In this document: positions 16,940 to 23,332 of the stretch, piece after piece
How positions within the stretch are numbered: position 1 is the stretch's first letter
How the letters are laid out: each line of letters begins with the position of its first letter
NCBI GenBank assembly: GCA_028065725.1
Contig: JAPTVL010000444.1
Location: forward strand, 1-23,332
Source: Betaproteobacteria bacterium
GTDB lineage: Bacteria > Pseudomonadota > Gammaproteobacteria > Burkholderiales > Rhodocyclaceae
DNA: 23,332 nucleotides
Direction of reading: 5' to 3'
Notes under the pieces: generated by a model
The model's database searches: none
Told to the model about the DNA's origin: nothing
The model's input: the letters and a program-made list of their open reading frames with translations, nothing else
Program-made: the position numbers and the translations under genes

Positions 16940-17428
16940 TCACTTGGCCGGATTCTCAGGGCCGCCCTGGGGTTTGCCCATATTGGTCTGCATCATCATC
17001 TGCATCATGTCCATGCGCTTTTCCATCATCTCCATGCGCTTGGCCATCATGTCGTCGCCACCCGATATGCCCATGCCGCCCTTGCCCCCCATCATGCCCA
17101 TGCCGCCGCCCATCATTCCGTCTTTCATCATCGGACAGTCCATCATGCCGCCGCCGGCCATGCTTTTTCCCGCCATCATGTTTTCCTGCATGGTCTGCAT
17201 ATGCTCCTGCATCAGTTTCTGGCGCTGGGCCGGGTCCTTGGACCTGGCCATCTGCTCCAGCTGGCTTTGCATTCGCTTGGTATTGGCCTGCATTTTCTGG
17301 ATCGTCTGGTCGGCGGCAGGCGCGGCCGCGGCGGCTTTTTGATCGGGATGGTGCGCTTCATCCGCGAGTACGGGCTGCATCGCCAAGGCGGAAAGCATCA
17401 GGGTTGCAAATAGTGCGTGGCGTTTCAT
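16940..17428 (-). CDS. Secreted Met-rich protein (about 34 Met in 162 residues)
   Basis: A 162-aa protein with a signal peptide (residues 1-22, cleavage at VLADEAHH). A helical Gln/Met region (residues about 40-85) is followed by a Gly-Met block (GGGMMDCPMM, GMMGGGMGMMGG) and a final MxxMM heptad-like segment (KRMEMMEKRMDMMQMMMQ). This is a dense Cu(I)/Ag(I) ligand array with one Cys. The ATG at 17428 follows an AAAGGAG site. It lies 31 bp after the CusF gene and is probably co-transcribed with it and the DUF411 gene. The protein resembles the Met-rich protein at 14394-14789 in composition but not closely in sequence. A sponge or chaperone role is inferred. Confidence 0.75.
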   Translation of the reverse strand: MKRHALFATLMLSALAMQPVLADEAHHPDQKAAAAAPAADQTIQKMQANTKRMQSQLEQMARSKDPAQRQKLMQEHMQTMQENMMAGKSMAGGGMMDCPMMKDGMMGGGMGMMGGKGGMGISGGDDMMAKRMEMMEKRMDMMQMMMQTNMGKPQGGPENPAK

Positions 17429-17459
17429 GGTTTACTCCTTTGCGTGGGGAAAATGAACA

Positions 17460-17795
17460 TTACGGATTGACGACTTCGAGCATGGTCACGGTGAATGCGC
17501 CGTTCACCCGGTCAGCGAGGAACCGGATGGTGGCGCCGGGTTTGACCTGGTCGAGCCAGTTGGCATCCTGGACCCGGAAAACCATGGTCATGCCGGGCAT
17601 CTCCAGGTTTTCCAGGGGACCATGTTTGAGGGTGAGCTTGCCCTGGGCCTTGTCCACCTTTTTCACCACGCCTTCGGTGAGCATGGCGGCGTGGTCTGCA
17701 GAGCCGGCATGGCTCGCGTGTTGCGTATCAGCCCAGGCAGGCAGTACGAGGGCCAAACCCAGGCCAAGGACCAAATTATTCAAAATAGACTTCAT
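17460..17795 (-). CDS. cusF: CusF-family periplasmic copper/silver-binding protein (copy 1)
   Basis: A 111-aa protein with a signal peptide (residues 1-22, LPAWA-D) and a His-containing linker. The CusF OB-fold carries the signature TLKHGPLENLEMPGMTMVF, giving ligands His58, Met69 and Met71; the stacking Trp of E. coli CusF is replaced by Met66. The C-terminal GATIRFLADRVNGAFTVTMLE is typical. CusF carries Cu(I)/Ag(I) in the periplasm to the CusB adaptor. The ATG at 17795 has GAAAGG upstream and lies 11 bp after the DUF411 stop. It is related to the CusF copy at 18741-19076 and to the CusB fusion domain. Confidence 0.9.
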   Translation of the reverse strand: MKSILNNLVLGLGLALVLPAWADTQHASHAGSADHAAMLTEGVVKKVDKAQGKLTLKHGPLENLEMPGMTMVFRVQDANWLDQVKPGATIRFLADRVNGAFTVTMLEVVNP

Positions 17796-17806
17796 GTGTA
17801 CGCCTT

Positions 17807-18244
17807 TCAATATTGGACGTAAGTCTGGGTAGACCCATTCCGGTTCACGAGAAAAACTTTGTAAGGATCCTTGCGGCCATCGGCTTCCATTCCAGGCGAA
17901 CCGACCGGCATGCCCGGCACCACCAACCCGCGGGCTCGGGGCTTTTCCTTGAGCAGGCGCTTGATTTCCCTGGCTGGGACGTGTCCTTCGATCACATACC
18001 CGTCGACCTCTGCGGTATGGCAGGAGCCGTAACCGGGGGGCACGCCAAGGCGAGCTTTGTGTTGCGCCACATTGTCGGTGTCGTAACTTCTGACGCCAAA
18101 GCCATTGGCCTTGAGGTGGTCGATCCACTTGTTGCAGCACCCGCAAGTCGGGTTCTTGTAGACATCGATCACCGGGATTTCCGGAGCAGCCCAAGACGCC
18201 TGGGCAAGACTGCCGATGAGAAGAGTGGCAACAAGGTTTTTCAT
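17807..18244 (-). CDS. DUF411 family periplasmic metal-binding protein
   Basis: A 145-aa protein with a signal peptide (residues 1-20, ASWAAPE). The DUF411 hallmarks are all present: IDVYKNPTCGCCNKWIDHL (Cys34, Cys36, Cys37), SCHTAEVDGYVIEGHVP (Cys75, His76, His88) and GLVVPGMPVGSPGME. Members occur in copper-resistance operons and are thought to bind copper. It is the first gene of the minus-strand small-gene cluster, downstream of the CopR-box-like element at 18292-18329, so it is probably copper-induced. The ribosome binding site is weak (AAGGGCC). Confidence 0.9.
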   Translation of the reverse strand: MKNLVATLLIGSLAQASWAAPEIPVIDVYKNPTCGCCNKWIDHLKANGFGVRSYDTDNVAQHKARLGVPPGYGSCHTAEVDGYVIEGHVPAREIKRLLKEKPRARGLVVPGMPVGSPGMEADGRKDPYKVFLVNRNGSTQTYVQY

Positions 18245-18262
18245 ACGAGGCCCTTATTCACG

Positions 18263-18329
18263 ATTGAGATCAGTATGGAATGGGGTTCGCCACATCAACC
18301 TGACAGATGGATTACATTTGTGTCATTTT
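18263..18329 (-). promoter_or_regulatory. CopR/CusR-box-like operator and promoter for the DUF411-CusF operon
   Basis: The plus strand carries half-sites CTGACA (18300-18305), ATTACA (18311-18316) and TGTCAT (18321-18326). On the minus strand the left end reads AAAATGACA, like the E. coli CusR box. A -35-like TTGATG (18298-18293) and a weak -10 TACTGA (18275-18270), 17 bases apart, put the start near 18263, about 55 bases from the operator centre. The same half-sites and -35 recur with identical spacing at 23006-23041. Confidence 0.6.
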
Positions 18330-18488
18330 CGGCCGGGTAACTGTCGCTCCGAGGAGAACCTTGGCCTTTGGGGAATGCTCATGAGATTATTGCCATCGGC
18401 CTTGCCATCCCGTAAAAGCCCTTGTCATGGCTTGAAGCTTGAATAAAGCGATGATCGGGCCTTTCAACCGATAAAAACAGGACGTTCC

Positions 18489-18707
18489 ATGTTTGAAAAC
18501 AGTGCCGAGACTGAAGATCTTTGCTTCGGCTGCGTGTACTACCCGCTTAACCTGCCGCCCAATGCCTACACCCCAGAGGATTGGGAGATGCTCCAGGCGC
18601 GGCAGTGTTCGTTCGAACACAAACCTGGCGATAGCGACTGCCTGACAACGCGAAAAACCAGTTGCAGCCTGGTCGATCTGGAAGCGTTGAAACATCGGCC
18701 GGGCTGA
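18489..18707 (+). CDS. Small cytoplasmic Cys-rich protein, unknown
   Basis: A 72-aa protein with five Cys (CFGC at 12-15, Cys40, Cys51, Cys59) and no signal peptide or membrane helix. The sequence (YYPLNLPPNAYTPEDWEMLQARQC, then SCSLVDLEAL) looks like a folded small protein, possibly zinc- or copper-binding. It is the only plus-strand gene in the right half apart from the response regulator. It is divergent from the DUF411 operon, so the operator at 18300-18326 could act on both. AGGA precedes the ATG. A weak promoter candidate TTGTCA-N16-TAAAGC lies at 18422-18449. No family recognised. Confidence 0.6.
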   Translation: MFENSAETEDLCFGCVYYPLNLPPNAYTPEDWEMLQARQCSFEHKPGDSDCLTTRKTSCSLVDLEALKHRPG

Positions 18708-18740
18708 GGTTTGCCCCGCCGGTCAGGCTGCAAGTCCCAT

Positions 18741-19076
18741 TTATTTGACGGGCTGAATATCGGTCACGACAAGCGCACCCCCAGATTTTTCGGCGACGAA
18801 TTTCACCTTGTCCCCCACTTTCACCTGTTCAAGCAGGGCTGAATCCTTGACCTGAAACACCATGGTCATGCCCGGCATACCCAGGTTCTTGATTTCACCA
18901 TGTTTGATGGTGATTTTTTGGGTGTCTTTGTTGATCTTGCGGATTTCGCCGTCAGTCATGTCGGCGGCCGGCGTGCTTGCCTGTGCAGTCGCTGGTTTTT
19001 CCTGGGCATGTGTAGTTACTGAAAATGCTGCAGCAGTAGCCAGCAACACGATGGGAAGAAATTGTGAAGTTTTCAT
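18741..19076 (-). CDS. cusF: CusF-family periplasmic copper/silver-binding protein (copy 2)
   Basis: A 111-aa protein with a signal peptide (residues 1-24, THAQE). The CusF domain has the signature TIKHGEIKNLGMPGMTMVF: His59, Met70 and Met72 as ligands, with Met67 in place of the E. coli Trp. It is the last gene of the operon that starts at 22915, 36 bp after the cupredoxin. An AAGGA site precedes the ATG at 19076. It likely passes periplasmic Cu(I) between the cupredoxin/oxidase and the Cus pump. It is clearly homologous to copy 1, but diverged enough that recent duplication is unlikely. Confidence 0.9.
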   Translation of the reverse strand: MKTSQFLPIVLLATAAAFSVTTHAQEKPATAQASTPAADMTDGEIRKINKDTQKITIKHGEIKNLGMPGMTMVFQVKDSALLEQVKVGDKVKFVAEKSGGALVVTDIQPVK

Positions 19077-19112
19077 GGTTGATCCTTGGTGTGAACTGGG
19101 GGTGAAAAAGGA

Positions 19113-19625
19113 TTAATGCTTGTGCATGGTGTGAGCATCACCTGCCCCGACTTTTCCGCTCACAGCCACAGCGCCCTTCATGCCAGCGTCGTAGTGACCC
19201 GGTTGCAGGCACGCAAAATTCACCTTCCCGGCCTTGGTGAATTGCCAGATGATTTCACCGGATTTTCCCGGTGCGACGGTGACTTGATTTTCATCGGCGT
19301 GTTCCATCTCGGGGTATTTTTTCATCACCTCGTAGTGCTCTTTCAATTCCTCCTCGGTACCCAAGACCATTTCATGCTTAAGTTTGCCGGTGTTCTTGAC
19401 CACAAACCTGATGGTTTCACCTTGTTCGACAGCGATGTCAGCAGGTGTAAAGCGCATGGCATCGGTCATGTCAACAGCGATGGTGCGCGTCACCTTGGCG
19501 GCATTGCCGGCTTGCCCGATGGCATTGGAGTCGCCGTGATGGCCACCGGCATGGTCGCCGGCAGCAAAGGCTGCCTGGGCAAGCAATGCCGTTGAGAGTG
19601 CGGCGATGAGGGATTTGATTTTCAT
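19113..19625 (-). CDS. Periplasmic cupredoxin, CopI-like
   Basis: A 170-aa protein with a signal peptide (residues 1-22, AAFAAGDH) and a His-rich N-terminal stretch (GDHAGGHHGD). The plastocyanin/azurin-type domain has a full type 1 copper site: His84 (KLKHEM), Cys139 (FACLQPGH), His144 and Met149 (DAGM). A His-rich tail (HTMHKH) follows. The layout fits CopI-type cupredoxins that confer copper tolerance in proteobacteria. GAAAGGAAG precedes the ATG. It lies 27 bp downstream of the multicopper oxidase and may exchange electrons or copper with it; that link is inferred. Confidence 0.88.
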   Translation of the reverse strand: MKIKSLIAALSTALLAQAAFAAGDHAGGHHGDSNAIGQAGNAAKVTRTIAVDMTDAMRFTPADIAVEQGETIRFVVKNTGKLKHEMVLGTEEELKEHYEVMKKYPEMEHADENQVTVAPGKSGEIIWQFTKAGKVNFACLQPGHYDAGMKGAVAVSGKVGAGDAHTMHKH

Positions 19626-19652
19626 GAGACTTCCTTTCAGGGGGTTAAGAGA

Positions 19653-21065
19653 TTAATGACCAGAATGGCTCGTGGGTTTACGTACTTGCACCTCGACTTC
19701 TTGCTTGGGCATAAGCTTGCGGGGCATGGATTGGCCCCCTTCGGCTTGGAAGCGCGCGGGCTCAGGCATTGCGCCTGACCATTCAAATGCCACTTCGCCG
19801 GGGGGATGCTGATACCAGCCGGGGTCTTTGTAGTCGCCCGGCTTCTGGTCTTTGCGAACTTTGAGAACCGAGAACATGCCGCCCATTTCGACGCCGCCGA
19901 AAGGCCCTTGCCCGGTCATCATGGGAACGGTGTTGTCGGGCAGTGGCATTTCCATTTCAGCCATATCCGCCATGCCGCGCTCGCCCATCACCATGTAATC
20001 GGGGATCAGGTTGGTGATTTTTTTTGCGACACCCCGGTGGTCCACGCCGATCATGGTGGGCACATCATGACCCATCGCATTCATGGTGTGATGGCTCTTG
20101 TGGCAGTGAAAGGCCCAGTCGCCTGCTTCATCTGCCAAAAACTCGATCTGCCGCATCTGGCCGACCGCAACATCCGTTGTCACCTCATGCCAACGGGCGC
20201 TTCTAGGAGTAGGCCCGCCATCCGTTCCTGTAACCAGGAACTCATGGCCGTGCAGGTGAATCGGATGGTTGGTCATCGTCAGGTTGCCGATGCGAATACG
20301 TACCTTGTCGTTCAGGCGCACGTTCAGGCTGTCGATACCCGGAAAAATGCGGCTGTTCCATGACCAGAGATTGAAATCCGTCATGGTCATGATCTTGGGC
20401 GTGTAGCTGCCGGGGTCAATATCGTAGGCGTTGAGCAAGAAACAGAAGTCGCGCTGCACGTCATCGATCAACGGGTGCCTGGTCTTCGGGTGCGTGACCC
20501 AGAAGCCCATCATGCCCATCGCCATTTGCGTCATTTCGTCGGCGTGTGGGTGGTACATGAACGTGCCGGGGCGGCGTGCGACGAATTCATAGACAAAGGT
20601 CTTGCCCGGTTTGATGGGTGGTTGCGTCAGCCCGTTGACGCCATCCATGCCATTGGGCAAGCGCTGCCCGTGCCAATGAATACTGGTGTGCTCAGGCAGC
20701 TTGTTGGTGACAAAGATGCGCACGCGGTCGCCCTCGACCACCTCGATGGTCGGCCCCGGGCTCTGGCCGTTGTAACCCCACAGATGCGCCTTCATGCCCG
20801 GTGCCATCTCACGCACCACGGGTTCGGCCACCAAGTGGAATTCCTTGACGCCCTGGTTCATGCGCCACGGCAGTGTCCAGCCGTTAAGCGTGACCACGGG
20901 GTTGTAGGGACGGCCACTGCTGGGCACCAGCGGCGGCATCGTGTCCGGCTTGGTCTGCAAGACCGGTTCAGGCAATGCCGCCATGGCAACGCGGCTTACT
21001 ACGGATGCCGCGATCGCGCCCCCCGCGAGTCCTGCCGCTTTGAAGAACTGCCTTCTTGAGTTCAT
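19653..21065 (-). CDS. Two-domain-type multicopper oxidase with Tat signal and Met-rich C-terminal tail
   Basis: A 470-aa protein with a twin-arginine signal (SRRQFFKAAG). Its four copper motifs are HWHG (His130, His132), YHPH (His172, His174), HPIHLHGHEF (His267-His274) and HCHKSHHTMNAM (His320, Cys321, His322, His326, Met331). The two halves of the trinuclear site lie only about 95 residues apart instead of the 280-300 of three-domain CopA/CueO. This indicates a two-cupredoxin-domain oxidase that would act as a trimer. About 140 further residues follow, starting with a Met-rich run (MGERGMADMAEMEMP, MMTGQG). The likely role is periplasmic Cu(I) oxidation. A TAGGAA site precedes the ATG. Do not confuse it with the P-type ATPase also called CopA. 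Confidence 0.9.
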   Translation of the reverse strand: MNSRRQFFKAAGLAGGAIAASVVSRVAMAALPEPVLQTKPDTMPPLVPSSGRPYNPVVTLNGWTLPWRMNQGVKEFHLVAEPVVREMAPGMKAHLWGYNGQSPGPTIEVVEGDRVRIFVTNKLPEHTSIHWHGQRLPNGMDGVNGLTQPPIKPGKTFVYEFVARRPGTFMYHPHADEMTQMAMGMMGFWVTHPKTRHPLIDDVQRDFCFLLNAYDIDPGSYTPKIMTMTDFNLWSWNSRIFPGIDSLNVRLNDKVRIRIGNLTMTNHPIHLHGHEFLVTGTDGGPTPRSARWHEVTTDVAVGQMRQIEFLADEAGDWAFHCHKSHHTMNAMGHDVPTMIGVDHRGVAKKITNLIPDYMVMGERGMADMAEMEMPLPDNTVPMMTGQGPFGGVEMGGMFSVLKVRKDQKPGDYKDPGWYQHPPGEVAFEWSGAMPEPARFQAEGGQSMPRKLMPKQEVEVQVRKPTSHSGH

Positions 21066-21137
21066 AGTTTATTCCTAGTGATGTGTGCTGAGGCATGACG
21101 CTGAATCGCCGCGCTGCGCTGCTGTTTGTTTTGGGGG

Positions 21138-22592
21138 TCAGTGCCCGGCATCGCCACCTCCACCCGTAGCCATGGCACCCACATCGGCCATCGTGGGCTT
21201 GCCCATCAGCGAGGCCTGCAGGGCTGCATCGGCGAGCCAGAACTGCTGCTCCGCCGCAATCGCGGCCATGACGCTGTTTACCTGATCGCGGCTGTCGGCC
21301 AGTAACTCGAACACACCGATCAGCATGCCGTTGTAGCGCAGCACGTTTTCTTCTGAAATCGTCTTGCGCAGCGGCACGACCTCGTCGCGGTAGTGCCTGG
21401 ACACATCAAAGGCAGTGCGGTATGCAGAGTAGCTTTCACGCAGATTTGATCCTGCTGCACGAACCGTGGCCTCCAGTCGGTTGGCTGCGGCGAGCGTTTG
21501 CGCATTCATGGCATTGCGCTGATTGCCGCCCCAGTCGAAGATCGGCAGACGCACGCTCACCTCGTAGCCACGTCTGGGCGTTGAAGTCCCTGCCGCGTGA
21601 TCAAACACGGTGTCACGCCGCACGCCCAGCTCAATGTCAGTGAAACTGGTCAGCACGTTCAAGCCCTGCGCTTTGACCATGGCATCGAACTCTGCTTGCG
21701 CGAGTCGGATGTCCAGCCGCCCCTTGCTGGCCAATTTGCCTATTTCATCAGGCAAGCGCGGGCTGCCCGGCATATCAGGCAATCTGTCTGGCAACACCAG
21801 CGCCTCCGCTTGGGACTCGGTTAACCCCAGAAGCCGAACCAGTTCTTCGCGTGTCGATGTGCTTGCGTGTTGCGCAGCCGCCCATTGCGTGGCCGCATCA
21901 GCATAAAACGCCTGCTGGCGGGCGCGCTGCAACTTGCTAAAATTACCCGCTGCCTGAAGACGACGCGCCAGTTCGCTACTTGCCTGCGCTGCATCATTAA
22001 CCTGCTTGGCATAAACAAGATTTTGCTGCGCCGCCACGGCTTTGACCCAAGCCTGGCGTACTTGCGTGACCTGGTCGATGACGCTGCGGGTCAAGCGCAA
22101 CTGCTGTTGTGCGATTTTCCGTTCGGCTACTTGGTAGCGCTGCGGCAGGGTCAGCAGGTCTAGCAGGCCGAATGCCAACAGTCGCCCCAACTCCAGCTCA
22201 TCAGCGAAACGGGTACGCTCAAATATGAAGAGCGGGTTGGCGATGCGTCCGGTTTGCGCAGCTTGGGCTGCATCCGCCCAGTTCTGTGCCAGCATGGCTT
22301 GCAACGCTGGGCTGTTAACCAATGCCAGCCGAACTGCATCGCTCTGATTAATGGGTTGGCTCAAAATCTCTGCCGCGACGCGATCCATTTCGGTACGCTG
22401 GTCTTGGGTTCGCGCCAGCGCAAGCTGGCCCTGCGTAAAGTTGGCCGCTTCCCGATTGGCGCTGGCAACAGATTGATCGAAGTTGACACTGGCGCAGCCT
22501 GAAAGAATGACCAGTGTGGCGACGGCCATGAGCGTCTTGCTCCCGACAGCCCGATGCGCGCGCGCATATGAAAGCTGCGTTGTCGTGTTCAT
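21138..22592 (-). CDS. TolC-family outer-membrane lipoprotein of the copper oxidase operon
   Basis: A 484-aa protein with a lipoprotein signal (LSGC, Cys33). A long helical TolC fold follows, with repeated Ala/Gln-rich helices and YEVSVRLPIFDWGGNQRNAM (about residues 340-360), typical of outer-membrane efflux proteins. No adaptor or pump gene accompanies it here; it sits between a small secreted protein and the multicopper oxidase. It differs clearly from the cusC product and ends in a Gly/His tail (GGGGDAGH). Similar TolC-oxidase-cupredoxin sets occur in other copper islands. Its partner is unknown; it might serve CusBA. The start has GGGAGC upstream and overlaps the previous stop (ATGA). 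Confidence 0.85.
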   Translation of the reverse strand: MNTTTQLSYARAHRAVGSKTLMAVATLVILSGCASVNFDQSVASANREAANFTQGQLALARTQDQRTEMDRVAAEILSQPINQSDAVRLALVNSPALQAMLAQNWADAAQAAQTGRIANPLFIFERTRFADELELGRLLAFGLLDLLTLPQRYQVAERKIAQQQLRLTRSVIDQVTQVRQAWVKAVAAQQNLVYAKQVNDAAQASSELARRLQAAGNFSKLQRARQQAFYADAATQWAAAQHASTSTREELVRLLGLTESQAEALVLPDRLPDMPGSPRLPDEIGKLASKGRLDIRLAQAEFDAMVKAQGLNVLTSFTDIELGVRRDTVFDHAAGTSTPRRGYEVSVRLPIFDWGGNQRNAMNAQTLAAANRLEATVRAAGSNLRESYSAYRTAFDVSRHYRDEVVPLRKTISEENVLRYNGMLIGVFELLADSRDQVNSVMAAIAAEQQFWLADAALQASLMGKPTMADVGAMATGGGGDAGH

Positions 22593-22915
22593 GGCGTGCT
22601 CCCATGATCACTCGGCATACCCATGTTGCCCGGTGTGGTGGTGGGCTTGTCGGCAGGGTCTGGTTGCTGCGCCTCCCTGGCATACACTTGCCAGCCGCCA
22701 ATTGATTCAACCGTATCATTGGTTTCCCGCCAGGGCGCGACCGTCTGTTCGCTGAACCCCTGATATTGGCTGAATACTGAGTGGTATTTGAGTGTCGGAG
22801 CGACCGCGCCAGCATTTTCCTGGGCGAACGCTAGCGAAGCACTCAGAGCCAGTCCGACGGGTATTGCCCATTTGGCCGACCATGACCATGACCCGCCATA
22901 AAATGATGAATCCAT
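22589..22915 (-). CDS. Small secreted protein preceding the TolC/oxidase genes, unknown function
   Basis: A 108-aa protein with an N-terminal signal (WAIPVGLALSASLAFAQE, cleavage at about residue 31). A conserved-looking core reads YHSVFSQYQGF, VAPWRETNDTVESIGGWQVYAREAQ, and a Pro/Thr/Met/His tail (TTTPGNMGMPSDHG) follows. Similar small proteins with a WREANDTVGRIGGWRAYAREA-like core precede efflux genes in metal-resistance operons, as I recall; no function is established to my knowledge. I chose the ATG at 22915 because GAGGAAA precedes it and the signal peptide follows. It is the first gene of the operon downstream of the CopR-like operator at 23006-23041. Confidence 0.7.
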   Translation of the reverse strand: MDSSFYGGSWSWSAKWAIPVGLALSASLAFAQENAGAVAPTLKYHSVFSQYQGFSEQTVAPWRETNDTVESIGGWQVYAREAQQPDPADKPTTTPGNMGMPSDHGSTP

Positions 22916-23005
22916 AATTTCCTCGCAAGAAATGAAACCCAATGCGCAACATGCGCCGGCTGCACAAGGCACAGAAGCATATGCCCATCCTGCAGATGCG
23001 TGCCC

Positions 23006-23041
23006 AACATCAATCTGACAAGCAGATTACAAATCTGTAAT
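23006..23041. promoter_or_regulatory. CopR/CusR-box-like operator between the oxidase operon and the response regulator
   Basis: Half-sites CTGACA (23015-23020), ATTACA (23026-23031) and TGTAAT (23036-23041) are spaced by 5 and 4 bases. ATTACA-N4-TGTAAT is a perfect dyad of the type bound by CusR/CopR heavy-metal regulators. CATCAA (23008-23013) reads TTGATG on the minus strand, a possible -35 for the oxidase operon; no good -10 follows. The divergent position suggests control of both the operon and the regulator. Confidence 0.7.
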
Positions 23042-23042
23042 A

Positions 23043-23084
23043 CGCGCCTCCCCAGGCGCGAGCTGTGGCAGGATGCTTGCATCC
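23043..23084 (+). repeat. Two hairpins in the leader of the response-regulator gene
   Basis: The first is CGCGCCT, loop CCCC, AGGCGCG (23043-23060). The second is GGATGC, TT, GCATCC (23071-23084). Together they fill most of the 60 bases between the operator and the ATG at 23102. There is no T run, and no strong ribosome binding site lies in the remaining stretch. They could influence translation or be further protein-binding dyads. Confidence 0.5.
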
Positions 23085-23101
23085 AGCCGAGTATTCCCAC
23101 C

Positions 23102-23332
23102 ATGAAAATCCTGATCGTCGAAGACGAGCCCAAGACGGGCGCTTACCTGAAGCAGGGTCTCACCGAGGCCGGTTTCGTCACGGACCTGGCACGCGACGGC
23201 TGGGATGGTCTGGAACTCGCCAAGGCGGAGCACTACGACCTGATGATCCTGGATGTGATGCTGCCCGGCCTCAATGGCTGGCAGGTGCTCGAAGGCGTGC
23301 GCCGGGCCGGGGTCGACATGCCGGTGCTGTTC
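23102..23332 (+). CDS. Heavy-metal response regulator, CusR/CopR type (partial, runs off the window)
   Basis: Only the first 77 residues are present. The receiver domain shows the acidic pair in VEDEP (Glu7, Asp8), the phospho-acceptor Asp51 in LMILDVMLPG, and MKILIVEDEPKTGAYLKQGL, which is characteristic of the CusR/CopR/CzcR/PcoR branch of OmpR-family regulators. The DNA-binding domain and any sensor kinase lie beyond the edge. Such regulators are phosphorylated by a CusS/CopS kinase that senses periplasmic copper. It is divergent from the oxidase operon, with a matching operator between them. Confidence 0.9.
   Translation, partial: MKILIVEDEPKTGAYLKQGLTEAGFVTDLARDGWDGLELAKAEHYDLMILDVMLPGLNGWQVLEGVRRAGVDMPVLF

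Noticed and set aside
17041..17165. Short tandem repeats in the Met/Gly-rich coding region
   Set aside because: The repeated CAT/GCC pattern reflects Met and Gly codons in the protein, not an independent repeat element.

Overview
The window looks like part of a chromosomal or plasmid copper/silver resistance island from a high-GC betaproteobacterium (Nitrosomonadales/Thiobacillus-like is my guess). This rests on protein character and gene content, not on a database search. By eye, the left 13.5 kb is very GC-rich and the right 8-9 kb somewhat less so, which suggests a mosaic. I see no rRNA, tRNA, CRISPR array or insertion sequence.

Layout. (1) 1-1751: a terminator, a short phage-type helix-turn-helix regulator (possibly 5'-truncated) and an Ada-type alkylation repair regulator, all on the minus strand. 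(2) 1912-8307, plus strand: a small Cys/Met-rich secreted protein (CopL/CzcI-like) followed by a tightly overlapped cusC-cusB-cusA tripartite RND efflux operon. CusB carries a CusF domain at its C-terminus, and CusA keeps the methionine triad and proton-relay Asp of E. coli CusA at nearly identical numbering. (3) 13570-8377, minus strand: a translationally coupled operon of a Cu+ P-type ATPase with two YHS domains instead of HMA domains, a membrane-anchored SAM methyltransferase, a Met/His-rich periplasmic protein, a DUF2933 membrane protein, an isoprenylcysteine-methyltransferase-like membrane protein, and a decayed second copper ATPase. (4) 14329-13572: a frameshifted and truncated HD-GYP gene joined to an orphan C-terminal coding fragment. 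(5) 18244-14394, minus strand: a run of about ten very small secreted or membrane genes, comprising a DUF411 protein, a CusF, two proteins with about 21 % Met, a glutaredoxin-like protein, a DUF5676 protein and several unknowns. (6) 22915-18741, minus strand: a small secreted protein, a TolC-family lipoprotein, a two-domain-type multicopper oxidase, a cupredoxin and a second CusF. (7) From 23102, plus strand: the start of a CusR/CopR-type response regulator, cut by the window edge.

How it fits together. Cytoplasmic Cu+ would be pumped out by the YHS-ATPase. Periplasmic copper would be bound by CusF, cupredoxin, DUF411 and Met-rich proteins, oxidised by the multicopper oxidase, and exported across the outer membrane by CusCBA. 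The two right-hand minus-strand operons each start next to a strongly similar 35-bp element (26 of 35 positions identical, 18292-18326 and 23007-23041) with three OmpR-family-type half-sites. This indicates co-regulation by the response regulator encoded at the right edge. No such element was found upstream of the cusCBA or ATPase operons.

The least explained parts are the two methyltransferase-like proteins plus DUF2933 coupled to the ATPase, the small-protein cluster, and the orphan fragment between the HD-GYP remnant and the ATPase.
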